From contig NZ_QNRC01000007.1 in the NCBI RefSeq assembly GCF_003709565.1, positions 62,001-126,000 on the forward strand: a DNA stretch of 64,000 nt, read 5' to 3'. Each line of letters opens with the position of its first letter. The first letter of the stretch is position 1. The stretch is from Paracoccus sigandri. Lineage in GTDB: Bacteria > Pseudomonadota > Alphaproteobacteria > Rhodobacterales > Rhodobacteraceae. Under the pieces are notes generated by a model. That model was not told the DNA's origin and searched no databases. It was given only the letters and a program-made list of their open reading frames with translations. Shown here one piece after another: positions 30,394 to 39,296 of the stretch. Position numbers and translations under genes: made by a program.

Positions 30394-30840
30394 TCAGAAT
30401 TTGACGATCACCGCCAGGACGATGCCGACCATCAGCAGGGTCGGCACCTCGTTCATCATCCGATAGCGCCGTCCGCTAAGCGACCGTCCCGCCGCCAATG
30501 CGCGCCGCTGCGCCGCACACCAGCCATGGAAGCCGCTCATCGCGATCACGCATGCCGCCTTCACCCAGGGCCAGGTCATCGACCAGTCGACGATCCCCGG
30601 CGTCAGGACCAGCATCAGCCCGCTGATCCAGGTCGCGATCATCGCCGGGCGCATGATGATGCGCAGCAGTTTTTCCTCCATGACCGCAAAGCTGTCGGTG
30701 GGCTCGCCGCCCGCCATGCCGCGTTCGGCGTGATAGACGAACAGCCGCGGCAGATAGAACAGCCCCGCCATCCAGGACAGGACGGCCATCACATGAAAGG
30801 CCTTCACGTAAAGATAGATCGTCGCCAGCAGGTCGGTCAT
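30394..30840 (-). CDS. hemJ: HemJ-type protoporphyrinogen IX oxidase
   Basis: A 148-residue membrane protein with four predicted membrane helices. It shows the conserved YLYVKAFHVMAVLSWMAGLFYLPRLFVYH pattern with the heme-ligand His in KAFHV, EEKLLRIIMRPAM with its conserved Arg, and the C-terminal RMMNEVPTLLMVGIV. It oxidises protoporphyrinogen IX to protoporphyrin IX in heme synthesis. ATG 30840 is chosen; upstream in-frame sequence belongs to the origin region. It lies directly left of the predicted oriC. Confidence 0.92.
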   Translation of the reverse strand: MTDLLATIYLYVKAFHVMAVLSWMAGLFYLPRLFVYHAERGMAGGEPTDSFAVMEEKLLRIIMRPAMIATWISGLMLVLTPGIVDWSMTWPWVKAACVIAMSGFHGWCAAQRRALAAGRSLSGRRYRMMNEVPTLLMVGIVLAVIVKF

Positions 30841-30900
30841 CGCAGGATCTCCAGTCCCGCTGCTTCTAAAATAAAGATAGATAGAAAGGAATGTTGTTGC

Positions 30901-31250
30901 AGTAGGGCCTGTGGACAAAGGGATTACCGGGCTTTCCCGATTTCGATCCCCAGTCCGGGCTGCTGTGGACAAGATCGGGATTAACCGAGGTTAACAAGCA
31001 AAAATCATTTAATATCAATGATGTGATTTGTGGATAACTCTGTGGAAATTCTGTACCGACCGGTTCTGTCCACAGATGCGCGATCTCCGGCAGCCCGGCT
31101 GTGCACCTGTGGACGACCCGCTGCCGTTCACGGCCCGTTCCGGGCCTATCCGCGCACTCTGCCGCCCGGCGCCGGCTTACCCACGGATTCGCCCTCGCAG
31201 TTGTCCCCGGACTCATCCACAGGGCCGGAAATAGCGTAAAACCCGGCCTG
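30901..31250. other. oriC: Predicted chromosomal replication origin (oriC)
   Basis: The 479-base gap 30841-31319 separates leftward hemJ from rightward aroE and contains no gene. DnaA boxes (TTATCCACA, either strand): perfect TGTGGATAA at 31029-31037; TTGTCCACA on the minus strand at 30910-30918 and 30964-30972; TCATCCACA at 31213-31221. Weaker ones are at 31066-31074, 31108-31116 and 31177-31185. An AT-rich segment (30978-31040) beside the perfect box is a candidate unwinding element and holds the inverted repeat ATCATT/AATGAT. TTAACCGAGGTTAA (30981-30994) resembles a CtrA site but has N6, not N7, between TTAA halves. The neighbouring parABS genes and divergent gene orientation support the call. 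Confidence 0.8.
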
Positions 31251-31319
31251 ATGGCTTTCCTCTGCCCGGCAGCCGTCCTAGTCTGCAGTCTCAGGGAAAT
31301 TCAGCAGAAACAGACGCAG

Positions 31320-32165
31320 ATGTCCGACGAAACGCCTCAGCCCTCGATCCCGCTGGCCGGAGTGATCGGGATGCCCATCGCGCACAGCCGCTCGCCCCTC
31401 ATCCATGGCTTCTGGTTGCGGCGCTATGGCATCAAGGGTCATTACGTCCCGATCCCGGTGATGCCCGAACATCTGGCCGAGGTCCTGCGGGCCCTGCCCC
31501 GGATGGGTTTCGTCGGCGTGAACGTCACCATTCCGCACAAGGAAGCCGCGCTGACGCTGGCCGATATCGTCACCGACCGCGCGGCGCTGATCGGGGCGGC
31601 GAACACGCTGATCTTCCGGCCGGACGGCAAGATTCATGCCGACAATACCGACGGTTACGGCTTCATCGCCAATCTGCGCCAGCACGCGCCCGACTGGCAG
31701 CCCCAGGCCGGTCCAGCGGCGGTGATCGGTGCTGGCGGGGCGGCGCGGGCCGTGGTGGCCTCGCTTCTGGACGGCGGCGTGCCGGAACTGCGCATCACCA
31801 ACCGCACCAAGATCCGGTCCGAGCAGATCCGGTCGGAATTCGGCGCCCGCGTCGTGGTCTATGACTGGGCCCAGGCCGGCAACATGCTGGAAGGCGCGGC
31901 GACCGTGGTCAACGCGACCTCGATGGGGATGGAAGGCAAGCAGCCGCTGCGGGTGCCGCTGGACGCGCTGTCCTCGGGCGCGCTTGTCACCGACCTGGTC
32001 TATACGCCGCTGACGACCCCCTTCCTGGCCGAGGCGCAGCAGCGCGGCTGCCATGTCGTGGACGGGCTGGGCATGCTGCTGCATCAGGCCGCGCCGGGAT
32101 TCGAGCGCTGGTTCGGCCAGCGGCCCGAGGTCGATGACGATACCCGGAAGGCCGCATTGGCATGA
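31320..32165 (+). CDS. aroE: Shikimate dehydrogenase
   Basis: A 281-residue NADP enzyme that reduces 3-dehydroshikimate in aromatic amino acid synthesis. Shikimate-binding [12 protein letters not shown] and [10 protein letters not shown] (catalytic Lys), plus ADNTDGYGF (Asp), are in place. The Rossmann loop is [15 protein letters not shown], followed by ITNRTKIRS for the NADP phosphate. ATG 31320 follows an origin-region leader; longer in-frame reading crosses the DnaA boxes. It overlaps coaE by four bases. An aroE-coaE-dnaQ series beside the origin is typical of alphaproteobacteria. Confidence 0.95.
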   Translation: MSDETPQPSIPLAGVIGMPIAHSRSPLIHGFWLRRYGIKGHYVPIPVMPEHLAEVLRALPRMGFVGVNVTIPHKEAALTLADIVTDRAALIGAANTLIFRPDGKIHADNTDGYGFIANLRQHAPDWQPQAGPAAVIGAGGAARAVVASLLDGGVPELRITNRTKIRSEQIRSEFGARVVVYDWAQAGNMLEGAATVVNATSMGMEGKQPLRVPLDALSSGALVTDLVYTPLTTPFLAEAQQRGCHVVDGLGMLLHQAAPGFERWFGQRPEVDDDTRKAALA

Positions 32166-32749
32166 GCTATCGGCTGGGCCTCACCGGCAGCATCGGCATG
32201 GGCAAGTCGACCACGGCGGCGATGTTTCGCGATCTGGGCCATCCGGTCTGGGATGCCGACGAGGCCGTCCATCGCCTCTACGCGCCCGGCGGCGCCGCGG
32301 TCGGGCCGGTGGGGGACGCCTTCCCGCAGGCGCTGAAAGGTGGCGGCATCGACCGTGCGGCGTTGAAGGCCGCGCTAGCCGGGAACCCTCAGGCGCTGTC
32401 GCGGCTGGAGGCCATCGTCCACCCGCTTGTCGCGCGGGACCGCGCGGCTTTCGCCCAGTGCCACCGCGACCGGCCCCTGCTGGTCTTCGACATCCCGCTG
32501 CTGTTCGAGGCGGGCGGCGCGGATGAGATGGACGGCGTCGCAGTGGTCTCGACCGATGCCCGGACCCAGCGCGCGCGGGTGCTGGCGCGGCCGGGCATGA
32601 CGCCGGAGACGCTGCAGATGATCCTGTCGCGGCAGATGCCGGATGCAGAAAAGCGCGCCCGCGCCGACTGGATCATCCCGACCGACAGTCTTGATATCGC
32701 CCGCGCCGCCGTCGCGCGGATCTGCCAGGAGGTGACGAAACATGCGTGA
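32162..32749 (+). CDS. coaE: Dephospho-CoA kinase
   Basis: A 195-residue kinase for the last step of coenzyme A synthesis. The P-loop [11 protein letters not shown] is at residues 9-19, [11 protein letters not shown] is the substrate-Asp segment, HPLVARDR the CoA-binding part, and [10 protein letters not shown] the LID-side motif. Its start overlaps the aroE stop, and its end overlaps dnaQ by eight bases. Confidence 0.95.
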   Translation: MSYRLGLTGSIGMGKSTTAAMFRDLGHPVWDADEAVHRLYAPGGAAVGPVGDAFPQALKGGGIDRAALKAALAGNPQALSRLEAIVHPLVARDRAAFAQCHRDRPLLVFDIPLLFEAGGADEMDGVAVVSTDARTQRARVLARPGMTPETLQMILSRQMPDAEKRARADWIIPTDSLDIARAAVARICQEVTKHA

Positions 32750-33446
32750 GATCGTTCTGGACACCGAAACCACCGGCTTCGACGCCGAAAAGGACGACCG
32801 CATCGTCGAGATCGGCGCGTTGGAGCTGATGAACCACCTGCCCACCGGCCGGACCTTCCACGTCTACATCAACCCCGAACGCCCGATGCCGCAGGAGGCT
32901 TTCGAGGTTCACGGCCTTGGCGACGATTTCCTGCGCGACAAGCCGAAATTCGCCCAGATCGTGCAGGATTTCGTGGATTTCATCGCCGATGACGCCCGGC
33001 TGGTGATCCATAATGCCAGCTTCGACATGAAATTCCTCAATGCCGAATTGAAGCGCGCGGGCTATCCGGTGCTGCCCTGGTCGCGCGCCCTGGACACGCT
33101 GGCGCTTGCGCGCGAGAAATTCCCCGGCGCGCCGGCGTCGCTGGACGCGCTCTGCCGCCGTTTCGGCGTCGACAATTCGGGGCGCGAGCTTCACGGTGCG
33201 CTCCTGGACAGCGAGCTTCTGGCCGAGGTCTATCTGGAACTGATCGGCGGCCGCCAGCCGGATCTGGTTCTGGACCAGCCGGGCCAGGACGGCACTGCCG
33301 GTCCTGCGCGCAGCACGGGGCACGCCCCCCGCGGCGCCCGCCCCGCGCCGCTGCCGCCGCGCCTGACCGAGGCCGAGGCCGCCGCCCATGCCGAATTCGT
33401 CGCCAAGCTGGGCGAGGAATCGGTCTGGGCGCGGTATCGCGCATGA
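32742..33446 (+). CDS. dnaQ: DNA polymerase III epsilon subunit (proofreading exonuclease)
   Basis: A 234-residue DEDDh exonuclease. Exo I is [10 protein letters not shown] (Asp and Glu), Exo II is [13 protein letters not shown], and Exo III is [17 protein letters not shown] with the catalytic His and Asp. The C-terminal tail (about residues 183-234) would bind the polymerase alpha subunit. It overlaps coaE by eight bases. Confidence 0.95.
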   Translation: MREIVLDTETTGFDAEKDDRIVEIGALELMNHLPTGRTFHVYINPERPMPQEAFEVHGLGDDFLRDKPKFAQIVQDFVDFIADDARLVIHNASFDMKFLNAELKRAGYPVLPWSRALDTLALAREKFPGAPASLDALCRRFGVDNSGRELHGALLDSELLAEVYLELIGGRQPDLVLDQPGQDGTAGPARSTGHAPRGARPAPLPPRLTEAEAAAHAEFVAKLGEESVWARYRA

Positions 33447-33486
33447 GATCGGCGCGCCCCACCGCCTCGGACGGGAAGACGGCGCG

Positions 33487-34365
33487 ATGCTGACCTATTT
33501 CCGCGATCTGTGGAGCTTCTGGGCCTCGGTCTTCGAGCGGCTGGACAAGACCCACATGACGCTGATTGCTGCGGGCGTGGCCTTCTATGCCATGTTCGCG
33601 GTCTTTCCGGGACTGGCGGCGATCATTGCGCTGTGGAGCCTGTGGTTCGATCCGCAGGTCATCATGGCCTATGTCCAGGTCGCGCATGAATTCCTGCCGC
33701 AGGGCGCGGCCGAGATCATCGACCGGCAGATCGACGACCTGACCTCGGCCGGGCGCACCTCGATCGGCTGGGCCTCCTTCGTGTCCTTCATGATCGCCAC
33801 CATCGCCGCGCGGGCCGGGGTCGAGGCGCTGATCCGCGGGCTGAACGCCGCCCACGGGGTCCGGGCGCATTCGACCATCTTCGGCTTCGTGCTGGCCTAT
33901 CTGCTGACGCTGGCCATCGTCGGCGTGTCGCTGGCCGGGCTGGCGACCATCGTGCTGGTGCCGCTGGCGCTGAACTTCATGGTGATCGGCCCGGTGCGCG
34001 CCTGGCTGCTGGCGGGCCTGCCCTGGGCGGGGATGTTCCTGCTGGTGATCGTCGGCATCGGCATCCTCTACCGCTATGGGCCGAACGTGAAGGCGCCGCG
34101 CACCCCGGTCTTCACCTGGGGATCGCTGTTCGCGGCGCTCTTGTGGGCGGCGGGGTCGCTGGCCTTCTCGGCCTATCTCAGCAGCTTCAACAGCTATAAC
34201 CGCATCTACGGGTCCATCGGCGCGGTCGTGGCGCTGCTGATGTGGTTCTACATGGGCGGGTTTTCGGTGCTGCTGGGGGCGCTGGTCAATGTGGAACTGG
34301 CGCGCCGCAAGCGCATCGCCGCCGCGCGCAAGGCGCGGCAGGCGGTTGGCGGATCGAAGGCCTAG
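33487..34365 (+). CDS. YihY/virulence factor BrkB family membrane protein
   Basis: A 292-residue inner-membrane protein with six hydrophobic segments (about residues 22-45, 85-110, 130-160, 170-200, 205-230 and 240-270). The THMTLIAAGVAFYAMFAVFPGLAAIIAL start, the NRIYGSIGAVVALLMWFYMGGFSVLLGALVN end and FNSYN in between are YihY signatures. The function is unresolved; the old RNase BN name is wrong for this family. ATG 33487 is chosen because the protein family begins there. Its stop overlaps the convergent phyR stop by four bases. Confidence 0.88.
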   Translation: MLTYFRDLWSFWASVFERLDKTHMTLIAAGVAFYAMFAVFPGLAAIIALWSLWFDPQVIMAYVQVAHEFLPQGAAEIIDRQIDDLTSAGRTSIGWASFVSFMIATIAARAGVEALIRGLNAAHGVRAHSTIFGFVLAYLLTLAIVGVSLAGLATIVLVPLALNFMVIGPVRAWLLAGLPWAGMFLLVIVGIGILYRYGPNVKAPRTPVFTWGSLFAALLWAAGSLAFSAYLSSFNSYNRIYGSIGAVVALLMWFYMGGFSVLLGALVNVELARRKRIAAARKARQAVGGSKA

Positions 34366-35165
34366 GCTTCCAGCCCCTCGGTCGAGGCGAAGAACATCGC
34401 CTGCGACACGGCCGAGCGGACCTGCTCCTCGTTATAGGGCTTCGAGATCAGGAAGGCCGGCTCCGGGCGGTCGCCGGTCAGCAGGCGCTCGGGGAAGGCG
34501 GTGATGAAGATCACCGGCACGTCGCCCAGCTCGCGCAGCAACTCGTTGACCGCATCGATGCCCGACGAGCCGTCGGCAAGCTGGATATCGGCCAGGATCA
34601 GGTCGGGGCGCGCCTTGCCCGCCAGCTCGATCGCCTGGCTATGGGTGCGCGCGACGCCGGTGACCTCGTGGCCCATCGCCTGCACGATGCCCTTCAGGTC
34701 CATGGCGATGATCATCTCGTCCTCGATCACCATGATCTTGCCGCGCAGGGCGGCGCCCATCTCGGCCAGGGCGATCTGCACCAGTTCCTCGGCCTCGGCC
34801 TGGTCCAGCTGCATCACGCGGGCGATCTGGTCGTAGCGCAGCTCCTCAATGGTGCGCAGCAGCAGCGCCTCGCGCGAATTCGGGGTCAGCGCGCGCAGGT
34901 GGTCCTGGGCACGCTTCTCGCGCGTGCTCAGCTCGCCCTGCTCGACCGGCTGGCCCGAGCTTTGCCAGATGGCGTGGAAGGTGCGGAACAGGCCGATGCG
35001 CGTCTCGTCCTCGGCGTCCAGGACCGAACGGTCGGACAAGATCGCCTCCAGCGTGGCGGCGGCATAGTTGTCGCCCGCGCTCTGGCTGCCGGTCAGCGCG
35101 CGCGCGTAGCGGCGCAGGAAGGGAAGCTCGCGGCCGATGGAAGTGGCCAAATCGGCGGTTGCCAT
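34362..35165 (-). CDS. phyR: General stress response regulator PhyR
   Basis: A 267-residue response regulator with an EcfG-like N-terminal domain (about residues 1-130, with LPFLRRYARALTGS and LTPNSREALLLRTIEELRYDQIARVM). The C-terminal receiver (142-262) has phosphoacceptor Asp193 in LILADIQL, acidic pocket IEDE, and Lys in ISKPY. When phosphorylated, the sigma-like domain sequesters NepR and frees EcfG. MATADL at 35165 is preferred over an upstream TTG. It is divergent from nepR-ecfG, the standard layout. Confidence 0.95.
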   Translation of the reverse strand: MATADLATSIGRELPFLRRYARALTGSQSAGDNYAAATLEAILSDRSVLDAEDETRIGLFRTFHAIWQSSGQPVEQGELSTREKRAQDHLRALTPNSREALLLRTIEELRYDQIARVMQLDQAEAEELVQIALAEMGAALRGKIMVIEDEMIIAMDLKGIVQAMGHEVTGVARTHSQAIELAGKARPDLILADIQLADGSSGIDAVNELLRELGDVPVIFITAFPERLLTGDRPEPAFLISKPYNEEQVRSAVSQAMFFASTEGLEA

Positions 35166-35195
35166 GATCAAGTCCTCGAATTTCGCATATTGCGT

Positions 35196-35221
35196 GGAAC
35201 CATATCCAACCCCTACAGGTT
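35196..35221 (+). promoter_or_regulatory. EcfG-type promoter of nepR-ecfG
   Basis: GGAAC (35196-35200), 17 bases, GGTT (35218-35221). This is one mismatch from the EcfG consensus -10 CGTT, 40 bases before the nepR ATG. Autoregulation of nepR-ecfG through such a promoter is usual in the family. Confidence 0.6.
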
Positions 35222-35260
35222 GGTCCGCGTGCGCACAAGATTGCCGGGACTAACAAAAGT

Positions 35261-35407
35261 ATGACCACAAAGCGGGATGACCGTCGAAAGGCGGCGATAG
35301 AAAAGCAGATCGACGAGAATCTGAAGCGCGTCTACGAGCAGGACGCAACCAGCGAGATTCCGGACCGCTTTCTCGAATTGCTCGACAAGCTGAAGAAGCA
35401 GGACTGA
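35261..35407 (+). CDS. nepR: Anti-sigma factor NepR
   Basis: A 48-residue protein. The sequence MTTKRDDRRKAAIEKQ is followed by the NepR core IDENLKRVYEQDATSE and then IPDRFLELLDKLKKQD. Two short helices joined by the S-E-I/V-P-D-R-F motif match NepR, which binds EcfG under non-stress conditions and PhyR-P under stress. Its stop is five bases before the ecfG ATG, so the two are co-translated. The gene is short enough to be missed by many gene finders. Confidence 0.92.
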   Translation: MTTKRDDRRKAAIEKQIDENLKRVYEQDATSEIPDRFLELLDKLKKQD

Positions 35408-35411
35408 GTGT

Positions 35412-36011
35412 ATGAAGCAGGCTGCCAAGCGCCATGCCGACCAGCCCCCGGCTGCGGATGACCGTGAACCGCGCGACCAGCTGGTGGATCACCTGCCGGC
35501 CCTGCGCGCCTTTGCGCTGTCGCTGACCCGCGAGGGCGCCTCGGCCGACGACCTGGTGCAGGACACCATCGTCAAGGCCTGGACGAACATGGATAAATTC
35601 CAGGCGGGCACCAATCTGCGGGCCTGGCTGTTCACCATCCTGCGCAACACCTTCTATTCCGCGCGGCGCAAGACCAAGCGCGAGGTGGCCGATACCGACG
35701 GCATCCATGCCTCGCGCCAGGCGACGCGGCCCGACCATGACGGCCGCCTTGCCCTGAAGGATTTCCGCGCCGCCTTCGAGCAGCTGCCGGACGAGCAGCG
35801 CGAGGCGCTGATTTTGGTCGGCGCGTCGGGCTTTTCCTACGAGCAGGCGGCCGAGATGACCGGCGTCGCGGTCGGCACGGTCAAGTCCCGCGCCAATCGC
35901 GGCCGGCGGAAACTGGCTGAACTGCTTGATCTTTCCGGTGCCGACGATCTGGACATGACCGACCAGGCCACGCTAGCTGTGATGTCGGCAAGCCAGACGG
36001 TCATGCGCTAG
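35412..36011 (+). CDS. ecfG: General stress response ECF sigma factor EcfG
   Basis: A 199-residue ECF sigma factor. Region 2 holds LRAFALSLTREGASADDLVQDTIVKAW and AWLFTILRNTFYSARRK. Region 4 holds LPDEQREALILVGASGFSYEQAAEM and GVAVGTVKSRANRGRRKL. The C-terminal tail of about 30 residues after region 4 is unstructured. It directs RNA polymerase to GGAAC-N16/17-CGTT promoters, of which three candidates are seen in this window. It is the second gene after nepR, with a histidine kinase gene 30 bases downstream. Confidence 0.94.
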   Translation: MKQAAKRHADQPPAADDREPRDQLVDHLPALRAFALSLTREGASADDLVQDTIVKAWTNMDKFQAGTNLRAWLFTILRNTFYSARRKTKREVADTDGIHASRQATRPDHDGRLALKDFRAAFEQLPDEQREALILVGASGFSYEQAAEMTGVAVGTVKSRANRGRRKLAELLDLSGADDLDMTDQATLAVMSASQTVMR

Positions 36012-36041
36012 GCGGGCCCGAACGCCGTCCAAGAGGGTTTC

Positions 36042-37835
36042 ATGCTGCGCAGGCTGGGCGACAGGCTGGACTTCACCAAGGGCCTTGGCTTCCGCCTGGC
36101 TGCGCTTCTGTCGGTGGCGATCCTGCCCATCGGGATGATCTCGCTGATCCAGAACCTGAACCTGTCGCAAGAGGCCGAACGCAGCGCCGAGATCGCGCTG
36201 CTGGGCCGGACCGCCTCGGCCGCCGCGGGCGAACGCGCGCTGCTGCAAAGCGCGCTGGGATCGGCGGATGCGCTGGGTCCCGCGGTGCTGGAGGCGCTTG
36301 ACGACCCGCGCGCCTGTTCCGACCTGATGCGCAACTTCATCGAACGCAGCGCCACCTATGTCGCCGCGCTCTTCGTCCCCTCGGACGGGCTTGCCACCTG
36401 CACCTCCAGCCGCAACGGGCAGGAGGTGGTGGATGTGCGCACATCGCCCGCCTACGAGGCGTTCAGCGCCTCGCCCGGCACGCTGGTCACCTCGATCGAT
36501 CGCGGGCTGATCAGCCGCCGGCCGGTCGTGTCGGTGATCCAGCCGCTCTATCGCGACCGCGAATTGCTGGGCTATGTCGCGATTTCGCTGACCCAGGAGC
36601 TGCTGCGCTCGACCCATGCGATGTATCAGGGCACCGATGGCGCGCGCATCGTCACCTTCAGCCATCGCGGCGAGATCGTGACCTCGGACGCGGAATCCGC
36701 CGAGGAAGCCAGCGCCTTCCTGCCGCGCGGGGCGGAACTGTCCAGCCTGCTGTCGCGAACCGAGACCACCTTCCGCGATAGCTCGAACAACGGCGAATCG
36801 CGCGTCTTCGCGGTGGTGCCGGTGGTGCCCGGCCTGGTCTATGCCATCGGCAGCTGGAGCCCGCGGACGGTGGGCTTCGGCGGCTTGCAACTGTCGCGCT
36901 TCGGCGCCTTCCTCTTGCCCATCGCGCTGTGGCTGGTGTCCCTGGCCGTGGCCTATTTCGCGGTCTTTCGCCTGGTTCTGCGCCATATCCGCGAATTGCG
37001 CGGCCAGATGCGCCGCTTCGCCATCGGCAGCCGCGCCAGCCCGCCCCCGGTGCTGGAAGGCGCCCCGACCGAGATCGCCGATGTCAGCCAGACCTTCCAC
37101 AACATGGCCCGGATCCTGATCCGCGACGAAGAAGCGATGGAGGCCGCCGTCGCCGAAAAGACCGTGCTGCTGAAAGAGGTCCATCACCGGGTCAAGAACA
37201 ACCTGCAGCTGATCGCCTCGATCATCAACATGCAAAGCCGGGTGATCGACGATCCCGATGCCAAGCGGGTGCTGCGCTCGGTCCAGGACCGGGTGGCGGC
37301 GCTGGCGACGATCTATCGCAACCTCTACCAGGCCGAGCATCTGGACGCGGTGCAGGCCGACCGGCTGATCGGCGACATCATCAACCAGATGGCCAATGCC
37401 TCGCTGGGGCCGGGCGCGGGGCTGCGCATCGACACGCAGCTTCAGCCGCTGACGCTGCTGCCCGACCAGGCGGTGCCCTTGTCGCTGCTGGCGACCGAGG
37501 CCTTCACCAATGCGCTGAAATATGCCGGGATCGCGCCGGGCGACGATCAGCCCTGGGTGCGGGTGTCCCTGAAATCGACCGAGCCGGGCCGCGCCGTGCT
37601 GGAGATCGTCAATTCGCTTGGCGCCTGCGAGCAGCAATCCGAGGGCACCGGGCTTGGCAGCCAGCTGATCGAGGCCTTTTCCACGCAGCTGGAAGGCGAC
37701 GCCTTCTCGGGGGTCGAGGGCGACACCTTCGTGCTGCGCCTGCCCTTCCGGGTCGAGGCCGCCCAGAGTGCGGCGCCGGGCGATGTGCGCAACGTGGTGC
37801 TGACCTCGGCCGCGCGGGGCGGCGCCCGGCACTAG
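36042..37835 (+). CDS. Membrane sensor histidine kinase, HWE/HisKA_2 family (PhyK-like)
   Basis: A 597-residue kinase. A membrane segment at about residues 20-38 and another near 290-312 bracket a periplasmic sensor domain of about 250 residues. A HAMP-like linker follows, with FRLVLRHIRELRGQM. The phosphoacceptor box LLKEVHHRVKNNLQLI (His381/382) and then IINMQSRV belong to the HisKA_2 type. The ATPase domain has LLATEAFTNALKYA (N box) and GTGLGSQLI. Its position after ecfG makes it the probable PhyR kinase of this strain; that link is inferred from context. Confidence 0.88.
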   Translation: MLRRLGDRLDFTKGLGFRLAALLSVAILPIGMISLIQNLNLSQEAERSAEIALLGRTASAAAGERALLQSALGSADALGPAVLEALDDPRACSDLMRNFIERSATYVAALFVPSDGLATCTSSRNGQEVVDVRTSPAYEAFSASPGTLVTSIDRGLISRRPVVSVIQPLYRDRELLGYVAISLTQELLRSTHAMYQGTDGARIVTFSHRGEIVTSDAESAEEASAFLPRGAELSSLLSRTETTFRDSSNNGESRVFAVVPVVPGLVYAIGSWSPRTVGFGGLQLSRFGAFLLPIALWLVSLAVAYFAVFRLVLRHIRELRGQMRRFAIGSRASPPPVLEGAPTEIADVSQTFHNMARILIRDEEAMEAAVAEKTVLLKEVHHRVKNNLQLIASIINMQSRVIDDPDAKRVLRSVQDRVAALATIYRNLYQAEHLDAVQADRLIGDIINQMANASLGPGAGLRIDTQLQPLTLLPDQAVPLSLLATEAFTNALKYAGIAPGDDQPWVRVSLKSTEPGRAVLEIVNSLGACEQQSEGTGLGSQLIEAFSTQLEGDAFSGVEGDTFVLRLPFRVEAAQSAAPGDVRNVVLTSAARGGARH

Positions 37836-37883
37836 GCCCGTCCTGGCCGCAGCTGCGCGCTTGCCAGCCCCGAAAAGCCGCAT

Positions 37884-38573
37884 ATGGTGCGAATGATGAT
37901 GCGCGAAGGCCAATATGATCTGGATTCCGGCGCCGGGCTGATCGCCTGCCCGCGCTGCGATGCGCTGCATGTCGAGCTGGAGCTGACCTCAGGCGAGACC
38001 GCGCGCTGCATCCGCTGCGGCTCGGTCCTGGCCAAGCCGCGCGCCGGGGCCTTCGTGCAGCTGATCGCGCTGTCCTTCACCTCGATGGTGCTGATGGTGG
38101 GGGCGATCTTCTTTCCCTTCCTGGAAATCTCGCGCATGGGCTTCGGCAACGCCACCTCGCTTTTCGGCGTCGCGCTGGCCTTCGCCGACGGCGTGCTTCT
38201 GCCGCTGGTGCTGGCGGTGCTGGTGATGATCGTCGGGCTGCCGGTGCTGCGGGCCTTCCTGATGGTCTATACGCTGGTGCCGCTGGCGCAGGGGCGCCGG
38301 CCCTATCGCCATGCCGCCGATGCCTTCCGCCTGTCCGAGCAGCTGCGCCCCTGGTCCATGGCCGAGATCTTCGTGATCGGCACCTCGGTCGCGCTGGTCA
38401 AGGTGGCGGGCCTGGCGACGATCAGCCTTGGCCCGGCCTTCTGGGCCTTCTGCGGGCTGATCCTGGTCAACCTCGCCTCGCGCGGGTTCATGTGCCAGAC
38501 GACGATCTGGGACGCGATAGAGGACGCGGGCCTGCCGACCGACGGCCGCGAGATGGTCGAGGGGCGGGCATGA
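37884..38573 (+). CDS. pqiA: PqiA-like protein, first half (paraquat-inducible protein A)
   Basis: A 229-residue inner-membrane protein with an N-terminal zinc-ribbon-like pair (IACPRCDALH at residues 19-28 and CIRCGSVL at about 46-53) and four hydrophobic segments. In E. coli one PqiA chain has two such modules; here the two modules are separate genes. PqiA works with PqiB and PqiC in lipid transport between the membranes. Three more in-frame ATGs follow within 15 bases of 37884. The next gene overlaps by four bases. Confidence 0.85.
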   Translation: MVRMMMREGQYDLDSGAGLIACPRCDALHVELELTSGETARCIRCGSVLAKPRAGAFVQLIALSFTSMVLMVGAIFFPFLEISRMGFGNATSLFGVALAFADGVLLPLVLAVLVMIVGLPVLRAFLMVYTLVPLAQGRRPYRHAADAFRLSEQLRPWSMAEIFVIGTSVALVKVAGLATISLGPAFWAFCGLILVNLASRGFMCQTTIWDAIEDAGLPTDGREMVEGRA

Positions 38574-39247
38574 GCGCGCCCCTCGACGCCGCGCCTGACG
38601 AGGGGACGCATGACGGGCCGGTGATGACCGCCCATCGCGCCGGGCTGATCGGCTGCCGCAGCTGCGGCCGCGTCTGGCCCGAGGATCAGCACCGCTGCAG
38701 CCGCTGCCACGCCCGGCTGGTGCCGCCCGACCGGCGCGGATTGCAGGCGGTCTGGGCGTGGTGGTTCGCCGGGCTGATCATGTATATCCCCGCCAATGTC
38801 TTCCCGATGATGCGGACCGAGACCTTCGCCGGGCTGATGGGCAGCGCCGAGGCGACGATCATGGAAGGCGTGATCGACCTGATCAAGCATGGCAGCTACG
38901 ACATCGCGGCGATCGTCTTCGTCGCCTCGGTCATCGTGCCGGTCGGCAAGTTCATCGCCATCGCCTGGCTGGCGATGGTGGCGGGGCGGCCGGCGACGGT
39001 GGATCAGGCGCATACCCGGCTGAAGGTCTACGAGGTGGTCGAATTCATCGGCCGCTGGTCGATGATCGACGTCTTCGTGGTGGCGATCCTGTCGGCGCTG
39101 GTGCAGCTGGGCTTCGTCGCCTCGATCCATCCCGGCCCGGCGGCGGTTTCCTTCGCGCTGTCGGTTGCCTTCACCATGCTTTCCGCGCAAAGTTTCGATC
39201 CAAGACTGATCTGGCGCGGCCTGCCGCTTCGGCGGCGGGTCAAGTGA
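38570..39247 (+). CDS. pqiA: PqiA-like protein, second half
   Basis: A 225-residue protein, the second PqiA module. The zinc-ribbon-like part IGCRSCGRVW with CSRCHARLVPP is at about residues 27-56, and four hydrophobic segments follow. YIPANVFPMMRTETF is a PqiA/YebS signature, as are VGKFIAIAWLA and GRWSMIDVFVVAILSALVQLG. The start ATG overlaps the stop of the preceding module (ATGA), so the two halves should be made in equal amounts. Confidence 0.88.
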   Translation: MSAPLDAAPDEGTHDGPVMTAHRAGLIGCRSCGRVWPEDQHRCSRCHARLVPPDRRGLQAVWAWWFAGLIMYIPANVFPMMRTETFAGLMGSAEATIMEGVIDLIKHGSYDIAAIVFVASVIVPVGKFIAIAWLAMVAGRPATVDQAHTRLKVYEVVEFIGRWSMIDVFVVAILSALVQLGFVASIHPGPAAVSFALSVAFTMLSAQSFDPRLIWRGLPLRRRVK

Positions 39248-39296
39248 ACGGCGCGAAGCCGGTGCCGGGACAACGGGCAGGGAACGCTGAACGACG

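Noticed and set aside
30981..30994. CtrA-binding site in the origin
   Set aside because: TTAACCGAGGTTAA has six bases between the TTAA halves, not the seven of the canonical site. It is noted under oriC but not called as a site.
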